Below are positions 35,605 to 44,147 of a stretch of DNA of 64,000 nucleotides, piece after piece. The notes beneath the pieces were generated by a model. That model searched no databases. It was given only the letters and a program-made list of their open reading frames with translations, and was not told where the DNA came from. The stretch comes from Rhizobium sp. ZPR4 (lineage in GTDB: Bacteria > Pseudomonadota > Alphaproteobacteria > Rhizobiales > Rhizobiaceae): assembly GCF_040215725.1 (NCBI RefSeq), contig NZ_CP157967.1, positions 3,998,955 through 4,062,954 of the forward strand. Reading direction: 5' to 3'. The translations under genes were made by a program, and so were the position numbers. Numbering within the stretch: the first letter of the stretch is position 1; each line of letters opens with the position of its first letter.

Positions 35605-36552
35605 TCAGAGGCCGATGGCGGCTTTGACGGCGTCGAGGCCGGGCTTGCCGTCGATAGTGGTGACGCCGGCAAGCCAGGGCGTCAAGGCATCCGGATGCGC
35701 CTTCAACCAGGCGGTCGCCGCATCCTTGGCGCTGTCGCCGCCGAGGATCGAACCCATCAGCGAATTTTCCATGCCGATGTCGAAGGTCAGGTTATGGAAG
35801 AGCTTGGCGGCATTCGGGCATTGCGCCGACCAGCCGGTGCGCGCCAGCGTATAGACTTCGGCGCCGCCGTAATTCGCGCCGAAATAGGCGTCGCCGCCGG
35901 AGAGATAGGCGATCTTGAACCGCTCGTTCATCGGATGCGGCGCCCAGGCGAGGAAGACGATCGCCTGCTTGTCCTTCGAGGCGCGCTCGACCTGCGACAG
36001 CATGGCCTGCTCGCTCGATTCCACCAGCTCCCAGCCCTTCAGGCCAAAATCGTTGGCGTCGATCATCTTCTGGATATTGGCATTGGCCGGCGCACCCGGC
36101 TCGATGCCATAGATCTTGCGGCCGAAATCGTCGCCATGTTTCTGCAGATCTGCGAAGTCTTTGATGCCCTTGTCAGCGGCATAGGTCGGGACAGCGAGCG
36201 TGAACTTCGCTCCCTCAAGATTGCGGTTCAACACCTCGGCTGCCTTCGCCTTGTTGAGATCGTCAACGAAAGCCTTTTGCGCCGGCATCCAGTTGCCGAG
36301 GAAGACATCGATCTCGCCCGTCTTCATGGCCTGGTAGCCAATCGGCACGGAGAGGGTCTTGATATCTGGCTCGTAGCCGAGCGCGGTCAGTAATACGCCG
36401 GTCACGCCGTTGGTCGAGGTGATGTCGGTCCAGCCGGGGTCCGACATATGGATGGTCTTGCAGCTATCGCCATCGGCCCGGGCGATGCCGGCAAAGGAAA
36501 GGACGGAAAGAAGAGCGCCGGCGGCCAGCCGACCCGTTGCAGACATGCGCAT
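35605..36552 (-). CDS. choX: Choline/betaine-type ABC transporter substrate-binding protein (ChoX-like)
   Basis: A 315-residue periplasmic protein with a signal peptide (MRMSATGRLAAGALLSVLSF, cleavage after ARA) and the OpuAC/ProX fold: TIHMSDPGWTDITSTNG, IGYQAMKTGEIDVFLGNWMP and VFLAWAPHPMNERFKIAYLSGG, matching ChoX of Sinorhizobium. The aromatic residues in these segments would bind a quaternary ammonium group. No permease or ATPase gene (choW, choV) is adjacent. With betC directly downstream, choline-O-sulfate or choline delivery is the likely task. Confidence 0.9.
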   Translation of the reverse strand: MRMSATGRLAAGALLSVLSFAGIARADGDSCKTIHMSDPGWTDITSTNGVTGVLLTALGYEPDIKTLSVPIGYQAMKTGEIDVFLGNWMPAQKAFVDDLNKAKAAEVLNRNLEGAKFTLAVPTYAADKGIKDFADLQKHGDDFGRKIYGIEPGAPANANIQKMIDANDFGLKGWELVESSEQAMLSQVERASKDKQAIVFLAWAPHPMNERFKIAYLSGGDAYFGANYGGAEVYTLARTGWSAQCPNAAKLFHNLTFDIGMENSLMGSILGGDSAKDAATAWLKAHPDALTPWLAGVTTIDGKPGLDAVKAAIGL

Positions 36553-36651
36553 GACGAAGGCTCCCTCTTGTTATTGGATTCTTTTATTGAACATCACTAG
36601 AGTTCCTCCTGTGAAGCGGGCATTTTTCGATGGCTGGCAAAAGGAAATTTT

Positions 36652-37560
36652 ATGGCTGAACGTCTGGTCGATCTTGGCTGGCTGCGGATCTTTCTGGAGG
36701 TGGGGCGTTCGGGCAGCCTGTCTGCCGCGGCTTCGGCGCTTGGCCTGACGCAACCCGCCGTCAGTTACCAGATCCGCCGCATCGAAGAGCAGATAGGTGT
36801 CCCCCTGTTTCGCCGCCAGCATCGCGGCGTCGCGCTCTCGCCGGAAGGTCAGCGCCTGTTCGAGATCGTCGAGAAATCCGTCGGTAGCGTCGATAGTCTG
36901 GTGCGCAGTTTTCGTATCGAGGCGGAGCGTCCGTCCGTTCGCCTGCGGACCGACTACGCCTTTTCCGCTCTCTGGCTGATCCCGCGCATGCACGCATTCC
37001 GGCTTCTCCATCCCGAGGTGGATATCCAGATCGTCGCCACGCAGCGGCTGGATCGCGGCGCGCCGGAGAGCGGCGATATCGCCGTCTTCTTCGGCACGCG
37101 CAGCGAGTTCGGTCAGACAGCCACCTTGCTTCTGCCGGAGAAGGTCGTGCCGATCTGCACCAGAGGTTTTGCCGACCGGCACGGCCCGTTCACCGATCCC
37201 TCGCAGCTCGCCGGCACGACGCTCGTCCATCTCGATTCGGAGATGCCATCGCCCTGGTTCGACTGGGAGAGCTATCTTTCGGCATTCGGCATTGCCCGCG
37301 ATGCCTATGCCGGGCGCGGCGACCTGCGTTTCAACACCTATTCGCTGGTCGTGCAGGCAGCCCTCAGCGAGCAGGGCGTTGCGATCGGCTGGATGGGTCT
37401 AGTCGACACCCTGCTGGCCGCCCGGACAGTGGTGATGGCCGGCCCGATGCTGGAAGCGCCGGAGCGCGGCTATTGGCTGTTGCCGCCATCGGCGCCGAAC
37501 CCGCATGCCGAGCAGTTGGCGCAATGGTTGCTTGCCGAGGCCGCCGCCGGGCAAACGTGA
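36652..37560 (+). CDS. LysR family regulator of choline-sulfate utilisation
   Basis: A 302-residue LysR-type protein: N-terminal HTH (LRIFLEVGRSGSLSAAASAL, GLTQPAVSYQIRRIEEQIG) and a C-terminal effector domain with VDIQIVATQRLDRGAPESGD. It is divergent from choX-betC with about 100 bp between, the standard LysR layout, and resembles the regulators that accompany betC in Rhizobiales. It should activate the pair in response to choline or choline sulfate; the effector is inferred. Its stop codon lies 1 bp from the convergent otsA stop. Confidence 0.88.
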   Translation: MAERLVDLGWLRIFLEVGRSGSLSAAASALGLTQPAVSYQIRRIEEQIGVPLFRRQHRGVALSPEGQRLFEIVEKSVGSVDSLVRSFRIEAERPSVRLRTDYAFSALWLIPRMHAFRLLHPEVDIQIVATQRLDRGAPESGDIAVFFGTRSEFGQTATLLLPEKVVPICTRGFADRHGPFTDPSQLAGTTLVHLDSEMPSPWFDWESYLSAFGIARDAYAGRGDLRFNTYSLVVQAALSEQGVAIGWMGLVDTLLAARTVVMAGPMLEAPERGYWLLPPSAPNPHAEQLAQWLLAEAAAGQT

Positions 37561-37561
37561 G

Positions 37562-38938
37562 CTATTCCGACGTGAGATCGTTAAGAAACGTCTCGCACCA
37601 GTGCGATACGTCATTCTCAAGCAGATAGTCCATCATGCCGCGCCAGCGCTCCTGCCGCTCCTGCAGTGGCATGTTGATGGCGCGCGCCAGCGCGTTGGCG
37701 GTGCCGTCGACATCATACGGGTTGACCAAAAGGGCACCCTTCAGCTTTCGCGCGGCGCCGGCAAAGCGCGAGAGCACCAGCACACCGGGATTATCCGGGT
37801 CCTGCGCAGCAACATATTCCTTGGCAACGAGGTTCATGCCGTCGCGCAGCGGCGTCACCAGCCCAACCTTCGCGAGCCTGTAGAGACCCGCCAGGATCGG
37901 GCGGCTGATCGAGCGGTTGATATAGCGGATGGGAACCCAGTCGACCGTGCCGATCGCGCCGTTGACCCGGCCGGCCTGTTCGGCGACGGCATGCTGCATT
38001 GCCTCGTATTCCGGCACTTCCGAGCGCGATTTCGGCGTGATCTGCAGATAGGTGACGTTGCGTTGGTGAGCCGGGTTGTTGGTGATGAAGCGCTCGAAGG
38101 CGTCGATGCGCTGCGTGATGCCCTTGGAGTAGTCGAGTCGGTCGACGCCGAGGATCAGGTCGCGACCTTCGATGCTCTGGCGGACCTTCTGCACCATGCT
38201 GTGCGACGCGGCCCTGCGGGCGAATTCGGCAAAGCCTGCCGTCTCGATGCCGATCGAATAGGCGCCGCCGCGAAAATCATGGCCATGGGCGCTGAAGTGG
38301 CCGGGGCTTTTCTCGATGCCCATGCCCTCGCGTTTCAGGCAGCCCGCGAAGTTTTCCAGATCATGGTCCGTCTGGAACCCGAGCAGGTCGTAGGAGGAAA
38401 GACCACGCATGATCTCTTCATGCACCGGCATGGCAAGCACGACATCGGCCGGCGGCCAGGGAATGTGCAGGAAGAAGCCGATACGGTTCTTCAGACCCAT
38501 TTGCCTGAGCTCCGCCGCCAGCGGAATGAGATGATAGTCATGCACCCAGATGATGTCGTCGGGTTCGATGAGCGGCGCCAGCCGATGGGCAAAGAAGCGG
38601 TTGACGCGGAAATAGCCGGTCATTTCCTTGCGGGCATATTCGGCAAGATCGAGCCTGTAGTGGCAGATCGGCCAGAGCACGCGGTTGGCAAAGCCCTGAT
38701 AATATTCCTCGACGTCGGTCTGGGTCAGATCGGTGAGGGCATAGGTGATATTGCCGTCCTGCGTCATCTGCAGCGGTTCCGGCTCGACGTCGCCGCTCGA
38801 TTTTCCGGACCAGCCCATCCAGATGCCGCCGCGCTCGGCAAGGGCAGCCTGCAGCGCCACGGCAAGGCCACCGGCGGCTGCCGCGCCCTTGTGGTCGGGC
38901 ACGGAAACGCGGTTGGAAACGATGATGAGACGACTCAA
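37562..38938 (-). CDS. otsA: Trehalose-6-phosphate synthase (UDP-forming)
   Basis: OtsA transfers glucose from UDP-glucose to glucose 6-phosphate, giving trehalose 6-phosphate for osmotic and desiccation protection. The 458-residue GT20 protein begins SRLIIVSNRVSVPD and shows WMGWSGKS, VHDYHLIPLA, FLHIPWP, VDRLDYSKGITQRI and GMNLVAKEYVAAQ. The first codon is TTG at 38938 with AAGGAAG seven bases upstream; no ATG fits. It lies 112 bp downstream of otsB on the same strand, with a family B repeat between the two. Confidence 0.95.
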   Translation of the reverse strand: MSRLIIVSNRVSVPDHKGAAAAGGLAVALQAALAERGGIWMGWSGKSSGDVEPEPLQMTQDGNITYALTDLTQTDVEEYYQGFANRVLWPICHYRLDLAEYARKEMTGYFRVNRFFAHRLAPLIEPDDIIWVHDYHLIPLAAELRQMGLKNRIGFFLHIPWPPADVVLAMPVHEEIMRGLSSYDLLGFQTDHDLENFAGCLKREGMGIEKSPGHFSAHGHDFRGGAYSIGIETAGFAEFARRAASHSMVQKVRQSIEGRDLILGVDRLDYSKGITQRIDAFERFITNNPAHQRNVTYLQITPKSRSEVPEYEAMQHAVAEQAGRVNGAIGTVDWVPIRYINRSISRPILAGLYRLAKVGLVTPLRDGMNLVAKEYVAAQDPDNPGVLVLSRFAGAARKLKGALLVNPYDVDGTANALARAINMPLQERQERWRGMMDYLLENDVSHWCETFLNDLTSE

Positions 38939-38965
38939 CGAATTCTTCCTTTCGAGAAGGCCAAG

Positions 38966-39009
38966 GCAATTCCGGGAAAAAATGCGCAGCGGCTTCCGTT
39001 CGGAATTGC
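38966..39009. repeat. Palindromic repeat, family B, copy 2
   Basis: GCAATTCCGGGAAAAA at the left and TTCGGAATTGC at the right form the arms; the centre reads TGCGCAGCGGCTTCCG. It fills the gap between otsB and otsA. Confidence 0.7.
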
Positions 39010-39050
39010 GAAAAAATCAGAAGCTGGAGGGCGCCGTATGGATCGATGGA

Positions 39051-39845
39051 TTATTTGACGAGCGTTGCCAGCACGTCTCTTAAACGCGCGGGCGAGGCAA
39101 TGGATGCACGCGCCAGCGTTTTTCCGCTGGCATCGCCAATGCGCACGGATTGGCCGCCGACACGGTTGGCGGCGGCAAACATCGTCTCGTCGGTCACGTC
39201 GTCACCGATCGCGACCGGGCGGCGTCCCTCGAACGGCTCCTCGGTGAGAAACGCCTCGACCGCATGTCCCTTGCTGGCGTGGGAAGGGCAGATTTCGATT
39301 ACCATCTTGCCGCGCTGCAGGGTCCAGTCGGGACCGGCTTCCTCCAGATGGCGTTGCATGGCTTCACTGATCGCAGCCTCGTTTGCCGGTGCATGCCGGA
39401 AGTGAACCGCGACGGCAGCCCCCTTATCCTCGACGATGGCGCCGGGCCAGGCGAGCGCTTCATGTCGAATGACGTCCTTCAACGCCTGGAAAGCGGGCGG
39501 AATATGCGCGCGCCGCAGCCGTCCAGCCGCATCGCGCCGTTCCGCGCCATGCAGACCGGCGACGGGAAAGCGGAAAGGGGCGAAAAGGGGATCGACGAAT
39601 TCGATGGCGCGGCCTGTCACCAAGGCGAGCGCGCCGCCGAGTTGACGGGATAGCGCATGCAGCGTTCCGGGCAGATAGTCCGGAACAACGATCGCTTCCG
39701 GTCTTTCGGCAAGATCGAGCAGGGTTCCATCGATGTCGAGGAACAAGGCCCAGTCCTGCGGATACAATGAGAGTGCGGTAAGGGCCGGCTCGTTCAGCGG
39801 CCTCGGCTTGGCTTCACCCTGTTCGGGCTGTTCCTGAGAAGACAT
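39051..39845 (-). CDS. otsB: Trehalose-6-phosphate phosphatase
   Basis: OtsB removes phosphate from trehalose 6-phosphate. The 264-residue HAD-family protein shows WALFLDIDGTLLDLAERPE with the nucleophilic DxD, LALVTGRAIEFVDPLF, VAGLHGAERRDAAG, VAVHFRHAP and the C-terminal FEGRRPVAIGDDVTDETMF. It precedes otsA on the same strand, so the two form an operon whose messages may be processed at the intervening palindrome. Together with betC and choX it makes a compact osmoprotection neighbourhood. Confidence 0.95.
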   Translation of the reverse strand: MSSQEQPEQGEAKPRPLNEPALTALSLYPQDWALFLDIDGTLLDLAERPEAIVVPDYLPGTLHALSRQLGGALALVTGRAIEFVDPLFAPFRFPVAGLHGAERRDAAGRLRRAHIPPAFQALKDVIRHEALAWPGAIVEDKGAAVAVHFRHAPANEAAISEAMQRHLEEAGPDWTLQRGKMVIEICPSHASKGHAVEAFLTEEPFEGRRPVAIGDDVTDETMFAAANRVGGQSVRIGDASGKTLARASIASPARLRDVLATLVK

Positions 39846-39946
39846 GCTGCCTTAGCTAACGCGTTCTTCCCATTCGGCAAGGAAAAAAACGAAATTGCTT
39901 GCGGGGAGGCGGTGGCGATCGCCTGGATAACGGCGCCTATGAATGC

Positions 39947-39971
39947 AAAAGGGGCCGCCTTAAGCGACCCC
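39947..39971 (-). terminator. Rho-independent terminator of a candidate small transcript
   Basis: On the minus strand GGGG-T-CGC-TTAAG-GCG-G-CCCC, one mismatch, is followed by TTTT. No annotated gene ends here, but a 24-codon frame and a promoter-like pair lie upstream on the same strand. Confidence 0.7.
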
Positions 39972-40140
39972 CCATGAGCTTTGGCCCGTAACTGGCCTGA
40001 AGCGGCGAACGCTTCGGGAAGGTGTTGGTCAGAGCGAGGGCTGCCTCGCAACGTTCACAACCATTTCCATGCCAGATACCAAGACCGAAATCCCACTAGA
40101 CATTGGATCACCTTCCTTTCGTTACGTTTCAGACAACTCA
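39950..40140 (-). ncRNA. Candidate small RNA or short mRNA
   Basis: A complete transcription unit can be read leftward: -35 CTTGCA (40169-40164), 17-bp spacer, -10 TACCTT (40146-40141), then about 190 nt to the terminator at 39947-39971. Inside are a hairpin GAAGCG-TTCGC-CGCTTC (about 40003-40019), a GGCC-rich hairpin just after it, and a short open frame with a strong ribosome site. It may be a trans-acting small RNA, a leader or a small-protein gene. I do not recognise a known rhizobial RNA family. Confidence 0.5.
40029..40103 (-). CDS. Short open frame, 24 codons
   Basis: Starts MSSGISVLV and ends ARQPSL before TGA. The ribosome site is nearly ideal: AAAGGAAGG seven bases before the ATG. 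The peptide is hydrophobic in the middle (GMEMVVNV) with one arginine near the end. It is embedded in the promoter-terminator unit described for 39950-40140. I do not recognise the peptide. Translation is plausible from the initiation signals but cannot be confirmed from one sequence. Confidence 0.4.
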   Translation of the reverse strand: MSSGISVLVSGMEMVVNVARQPSL

Positions 40141-40436
40141 AAGGTAGCTCAAATTCGAGCCGATGCAAGGGGGGCGATCCATTGGAGCTTCACACTTCTT
40201 GTCGCATGGAAATTTCCTGCGTTGCCAAATCTCCGGTCGAAGCCCTGTGGCATCGGGCTTCACGAAGAAAATGTTGCGACGCCAAACGTGATCGGACGGA
40301 GCGTCAAATATCTGTCATGTTGCAGATCGCGGCATGGAAAATTAAGACTTTATTACCCATTCTGCATAAACAATCGTCCAAGATTTGCCATTCTCCCGCA
40401 GGACAGGAAGACAGCGGGAATCGGAGAGAAAGACGT

Positions 40437-41252
40437 ATGTGTCGCTGGGCAGCCTATCGTGGAGACCCCCTCTATCTGGAGGAGCTGGTGTCTTCACCTG
40501 CCCACTCCCTGATCGAACAATCCCATTGCGCCACCCGCGCCAAGACGGCGACCAACGGTGATGGTTTCGGCATCGCCTGGTACGGCGATCGGCCGGAGCC
40601 CGGGCGCTATCGCGATATCCTGCCGGCTTGGTCCGATTGCAATCTGAAGAGCCTTGCGCGGCAGATCCGCTCGCCGCTCTTCCTCGCCCATGTCCGCGCG
40701 GCCACCGGCGGCGGCACGCGGCGCGACAATTGCCATCCCTTCGTCTTCGAGAACTGGTCGTTCCAGCACAACGGCCAGATTTCCAATTTCGACCGCCTTC
40801 GCCGGCCGATGGAAGCCATGCTCGACGACCGGCTTTTCAATGCCCGCAGCGGCACCACCGATTCCGAACTTCTGTTCCTGCTGGCAATGCATTTCGGCAT
40901 GGATGCCAATCCGATCGCGGCGATGGCTGAAACCATCGGCTTCGTTGAGGGGCTGTCATTGCATCTGACCGGATCGGTGCTGGTGCGCTTTACGGCGGCC
41001 TTTTCCGACGGCAAGTCGCTTTATGCCATACGCTATGCGACCGACCGCAAGGCACCGACGCTTTACGCCTCACCGGTCGGGTCCGGCAATTGCCTCGTTT
41101 CCGAGCCGCTGAACGACGATGTGGATGCCTGGCGCGAGATCCCCGATGGCAGCGCGGTCATGATCGATGACACCGGCGTCCACGTCACGCCCTTCCAGCC
41201 GGAAGAGCGAGCAGCCGCAGAGCGCCAGCCGATAGCCGCTATCCCTGCGTAA
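40437..41252 (+). CDS. Class II glutamine amidotransferase (YafJ/EgtC-like)
   Basis: A 271-residue protein beginning MCRWAAYRGDPLYLEE, so Cys2 becomes the N-terminal nucleophile of the Ntn-hydrolase fold. Other motifs are GDGFGIAWYGDRPEPGRYRD, SPLFLAHVRAATGG, NCHPFVFENWSFQHNGQISN and GTTDSELLFLLAMHFG. It is a stand-alone glutaminase domain of the YafJ/EgtC type; EgtC takes part in ergothioneine synthesis in actinobacteria, but without egtB or egtD here no such role can be claimed. GGAGA before 40437 supports the start; upstream in-frame codons were rejected. It overlaps coaBC convergently by 14 bp. Confidence 0.88.
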   Translation: MCRWAAYRGDPLYLEELVSSPAHSLIEQSHCATRAKTATNGDGFGIAWYGDRPEPGRYRDILPAWSDCNLKSLARQIRSPLFLAHVRAATGGGTRRDNCHPFVFENWSFQHNGQISNFDRLRRPMEAMLDDRLFNARSGTTDSELLFLLAMHFGMDANPIAAMAETIGFVEGLSLHLTGSVLVRFTAAFSDGKSLYAIRYATDRKAPTLYASPVGSGNCLVSEPLNDDVDAWREIPDGSAVMIDDTGVHVTPFQPEERAAAERQPIAAIPA

Positions 41253-42450
41253 ACTGAGCTGCGATCAGTGCCGCGAGCCGCACGGCCACCTCATCCTTGT
41301 CGAGATCGGGCCACTGTTCGACACCGTGATGGCTGATGATCTTCACACGGTTGTGCGTGCCACCCATGATGCCGGTCGCCGGTGAAACGTCGTTGGCAAC
41401 GATGAAGTCGGCACCCTTGCGTTCCAGCTTGGCGCGGGCATTGCTCTCGACATCCTGCGTCTCGGCGGCAAAGCCGATGACGAGTTTCGGTCGCTGCGTG
41501 TGATGGCCGACCGTCTTCAGAATGTCCGGATTTTCCGTGAGCGCCAGCGTCGGGATCGACTCGCCCGGATGCTTCTTGATCTTCTGATCCGACGCCGAGG
41601 CGACGCGCCAGTCCGCAACCGCCGCCACCATCACGGCTATATCGGCGGGCAGAGCAGCCAGAACGGCATCACGCATCTCATCTGCCCGCTCGACATGGAT
41701 GACGTTGAGGCCAACCGGATCGGGTATGGTGACCGGGCCGGAAACGAGGGTGACATCGGCACCGAGCGCCGCGAGCGCTGCGGCGATCGCATGACCTTGC
41801 CGTCCCGATGAGCGGTTGGCGATATAACGTACAGGGTCGATCGGCTCATGCGTCGGTCCCGAAGTGACGATCGCCTTCTTGCCGGCAAGCGGCTTGGCGC
41901 CGTTATCCAGACGTCTCTCAACAGCGGCGACGATATCGAGCGGTTCCGCCATCCGGCCGGCGCCGACCTCGCCGCTCTCGGCCATTTCGCCGGTCATCGG
42001 CCCGACGAAGGCGATGCCATCGCCACGCAGCGTCTCGATGTTGCGCTTGGTCGCCGGATGCGCCCACATCTTCGGGTTCATGGCGGGGGCGGCGAGCACG
42101 GGCCGGTCCGTGGCGAGCAATACGGTCGAGGCAAGATCGTCCGCCAGCCCGTTTGCCATCTTGGCGAGCAGATCGGCCGTTGCCGGCGCGATCAGCACGA
42201 GATCGCAGTCGCGCGCCAGCCTGATATGGCCGACATCCTGCTCGTCCTGACGTGAAAACAGATCGGTGAAGACATGGTCGGCGGCCAGCGCGCCGACGGC
42301 AAGCGGCGTGATGAACTCCTGCGCACCCGATGTCATGACGGGCCGCACGCTTGCGCCGCGCTCGCGCAATCGGCGGATGAGATCGAGGCTCTTATAGGCC
42401 GCGATACCGCCGGAGATGATGAGAAGGATGCGCTTTCCTGCGAGAACCAT
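41239..42450 (-). CDS. coaBC: Bifunctional phosphopantothenoylcysteine decarboxylase / phosphopantothenate-cysteine ligase
   Basis: CoaBC performs two consecutive steps of coenzyme A synthesis. The 403-residue protein has an N-terminal FMN-binding decarboxylase domain (LLIISGGIAAYKSLDLIRRL, the catalytic ATKRNIETLRGDG region, and APAMNPKMWAHPAT) and a C-terminal ligase domain (IVTSGPTHEPIDPVRYIANR, SSGRQGHAIAAALAALGADV, and KKHPGESIPTLALTENPDIL). Length is normal. In Sinorhizobium the gene is, to my recollection, close to ubiB; here 15.8 kb separate them, which marks the region to the right as probably accessory. Confidence 0.95.
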   Translation of the reverse strand: MVLAGKRILLIISGGIAAYKSLDLIRRLRERGASVRPVMTSGAQEFITPLAVGALAADHVFTDLFSRQDEQDVGHIRLARDCDLVLIAPATADLLAKMANGLADDLASTVLLATDRPVLAAPAMNPKMWAHPATKRNIETLRGDGIAFVGPMTGEMAESGEVGAGRMAEPLDIVAAVERRLDNGAKPLAGKKAIVTSGPTHEPIDPVRYIANRSSGRQGHAIAAALAALGADVTLVSGPVTIPDPVGLNVIHVERADEMRDAVLAALPADIAVMVAAVADWRVASASDQKIKKHPGESIPTLALTENPDILKTVGHHTQRPKLVIGFAAETQDVESNARAKLERKGADFIVANDVSPATGIMGGTHNRVKIISHHGVEQWPDLDKDEVAVRLAALIAAQFTQG

Positions 42451-42654
42451 GCCTGAACCCGTCGCCTGTTCTTTTGCTCGTAAGCCTAAGCCTTTGGTGT
42501 GTCATAGGCAATCGCGGCATTCTCTCATTACGGTTGTGAGCCGTCCCTCCTGCCATTTCAGGCAGACGATCACGTCGCCCTCACGTCCTTGTCATTTGCC
42601 CCTACCCTTGGTCTCGACAAAAGTGAACACGTTAACGACCAAAGGAGCAACGCC

Positions 42655-43110
42655 TTGAAGCTGATGAAAGTCGCGATGATCGCCCTGCCAATCATGGCCG
42701 CTGCCATGCCGGCCTTTGCCGAGCGTGCCTATTCGCCGCAAGAGCAGAAGAACAAGGAGATCGTTCTGGATTTCTACCAGAAGGCGCTGAACGACAAGGA
42801 TTTCGACGCTGCCTCCAAATATCTCGGCAAGTACATCCAGCACAATCCGATGGCCGCCGATGGTCCCGAAGGCCTGCGTGGTTTCCTTGAGTACCTGAAG
42901 AAAAACTATCCGCAGTCGAAGAGCGAGATCAAGCGCGTGATGGTCGACGGCGATTATGTCATCCTGCGCGTCCACGCCATTCGCCAGCCCGGCGACCGCG
43001 GCAGCGCCATCGTTGATATCTTCCGGGTCGAGGACAACAAGATCCAGGAACATTGGGATTCGGTGCAGCCGATCCCCGAGACGTCGAAGAACAATAATAC
43101 GATGTTCTGA
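42655..43110 (+). CDS. Exported SnoaL/NTF2-like protein
   Basis: A 151-residue protein with a signal peptide (MKLMKVAMIALPIMAAAMPA, cleavage after AFA) and a SnoaL-like domain: EIVLDFYQKALNDKDFDAAS, KYIQHNPMAADGPEGLRGFL and DYVILRVHAIRQPGDRGSAI, then VDIFRVEDNKIQEHWDSVQP. The family includes polyketide cyclase-like proteins; in the periplasm the role is unknown. AAGGAG at 42642-42647 lies seven bases before a TTG at 42655, whereas the ATG at 42664 is 16 bases away, so TTG is the more likely start. Confidence 0.82.
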   Translation: MKLMKVAMIALPIMAAAMPAFAERAYSPQEQKNKEIVLDFYQKALNDKDFDAASKYLGKYIQHNPMAADGPEGLRGFLEYLKKNYPQSKSEIKRVMVDGDYVILRVHAIRQPGDRGSAIVDIFRVEDNKIQEHWDSVQPIPETSKNNNTMF

Positions 43111-43263
43111 TCGGAAAGGCCGCAAGGAAGATAGAATCCACAACCTATCCTTAGCTATTCAAAGCATTCCAGCGGCATGATCCCGCAACCAATTCATGTC
43201 TTGCGGGATCATGTCCGTGTTCCGAAGTTGCCGGTGCGATCGTTGCGTCGGCAAGCCACGAGA

Positions 43264-44028
43264 TCAGGTGCGCGTAATCGAAAGGCCGCCGTCAACGAGC
43301 GAAGCCGTGCCGCTGACGAAGCTTGCGTCATCGGAGGCGAGATAGAGCACCGAGCGGGCAATCTCTTCGGGGCCGGCAACGCGCTTCAGCGCATGCAGGT
43401 TGGTGACGAAAGCCTGCTTGTCGGCCGTGTCGTTCATTTCGCGATACATATCGGTATCGACGGCACCTGGCAGTACGGCATTGACGCGCACATTCTGCGG
43501 GCCGAATTCGGCGGCTAGCGTCTGCGTCAAGCCGATCAGGCCGGATTTGCTAGCCGCATAGGCGGCAACGCCGGGGAAGCTGACGGTATGGCCGACGAAG
43601 GTCGATGTGAAGATCACCGAACCACCGCCGTGCTTGATCATTTCGCCGATCTGATGCTTGGCGGCGAGGAACGATGCGGTGAGGTTGATCGTCAATGCTT
43701 CGGCAAAGCCCGCCTCCGAAACTTCGGTGCTGGGACCGGCCTCGCCGAGCGTGCCGGCATTGTTGAAGGCAATATCAAGCTTGCCGTAGCGCTCGACGGC
43801 AAGGGCGACCAGTGCCTTGTGGTAGTCTTCCGAGCGTACATCGCCAGCCAATACGGCAGCTTCACCGCCGGTAGCCTTGATCTCGGCGGCAAGGCTTTCA
43901 AGCTCTGCCGCGCGGCGAGCACCGATGATGACCTTGGCGCCTTCGGCGGCGAAGAGCTTTGCCGTGGTGCGGCCGATGCCGGAGCTGGCGCCGGTGACGA
44001 TTGCAACTTTTCCATTCAAGCGGTTCAT
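43264..44028 (-). CDS. SDR family oxidoreductase
   Basis: A 254-residue classical short-chain dehydrogenase: GKVAIVTGASSGIGRTTAKL (cofactor loop), DIAFNNAGTLGEAGPS, VIFTSTFVGHTVSFPGVAAYAASKSGLIGL with the catalytic serine/tyrosine/lysine, and VNAVLPGAVDTDMYRE. The Rossmann motif with GARRAAELE suggests NADP use. Substrate unknown. The gene is divergent from a LysR regulator that starts 119 bp away, and the intervening DNA carries inverted repeats, so regulation by that protein is likely. The start at 44028 (MNRLNGKVAIV) is set by family length. Confidence 0.92.
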   Translation of the reverse strand: MNRLNGKVAIVTGASSGIGRTTAKLFAAEGAKVIIGARRAAELESLAAEIKATGGEAAVLAGDVRSEDYHKALVALAVERYGKLDIAFNNAGTLGEAGPSTEVSEAGFAEALTINLTASFLAAKHQIGEMIKHGGGSVIFTSTFVGHTVSFPGVAAYAASKSGLIGLTQTLAAEFGPQNVRVNAVLPGAVDTDMYREMNDTADKQAFVTNLHALKRVAGPEEIARSVLYLASDDASFVSGTASLVDGGLSITRT

Positions 44029-44090
44029 TGTTCCATTTCCTGTGTGAGGATGTGACTTTCGGTTTGTCCGATACACGGAAGATGGCCTTT

Positions 44091-44104
44091 TCCGATCGTT
44101 CGGA
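44091..44104. promoter_or_regulatory. Inverted repeat in SDR/LysR divergent region
   Basis: TCCGA-tcgt-TCGGA at 44091-44104, with a second partial site TCCG-ataca-CGGA at about 44067. Both lie between the divergent SDR and LysR starts, where a LysR regulator would bind. Confidence 0.4.
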
Positions 44105-44147
44105 TTAGTCTGCAAATAATGGAATTCGAATTCGGAAACGCCGAACG

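Larger units (their letters stand above)
39846..40436. other. 590-bp intergenic region between otsB and the amidotransferase gene
   Basis: Its left half holds the leftward candidate small transcript (separate entries). The right part, about 40170-40436, shows no convincing gene; it must contain the promoter of the amidotransferase. An open frame runs through part of it in phase with the amidotransferase, but without a ribosome site or family similarity. Confidence 0.5.

Noticed and set aside
40437..41252. EgtC role in ergothioneine synthesis, linking to the catabolic cluster
   Set aside because: The protein is a general YafJ/EgtC-type amidotransferase; no egtB or egtD gene is in the window, and such proteins are common without ergothioneine genes.
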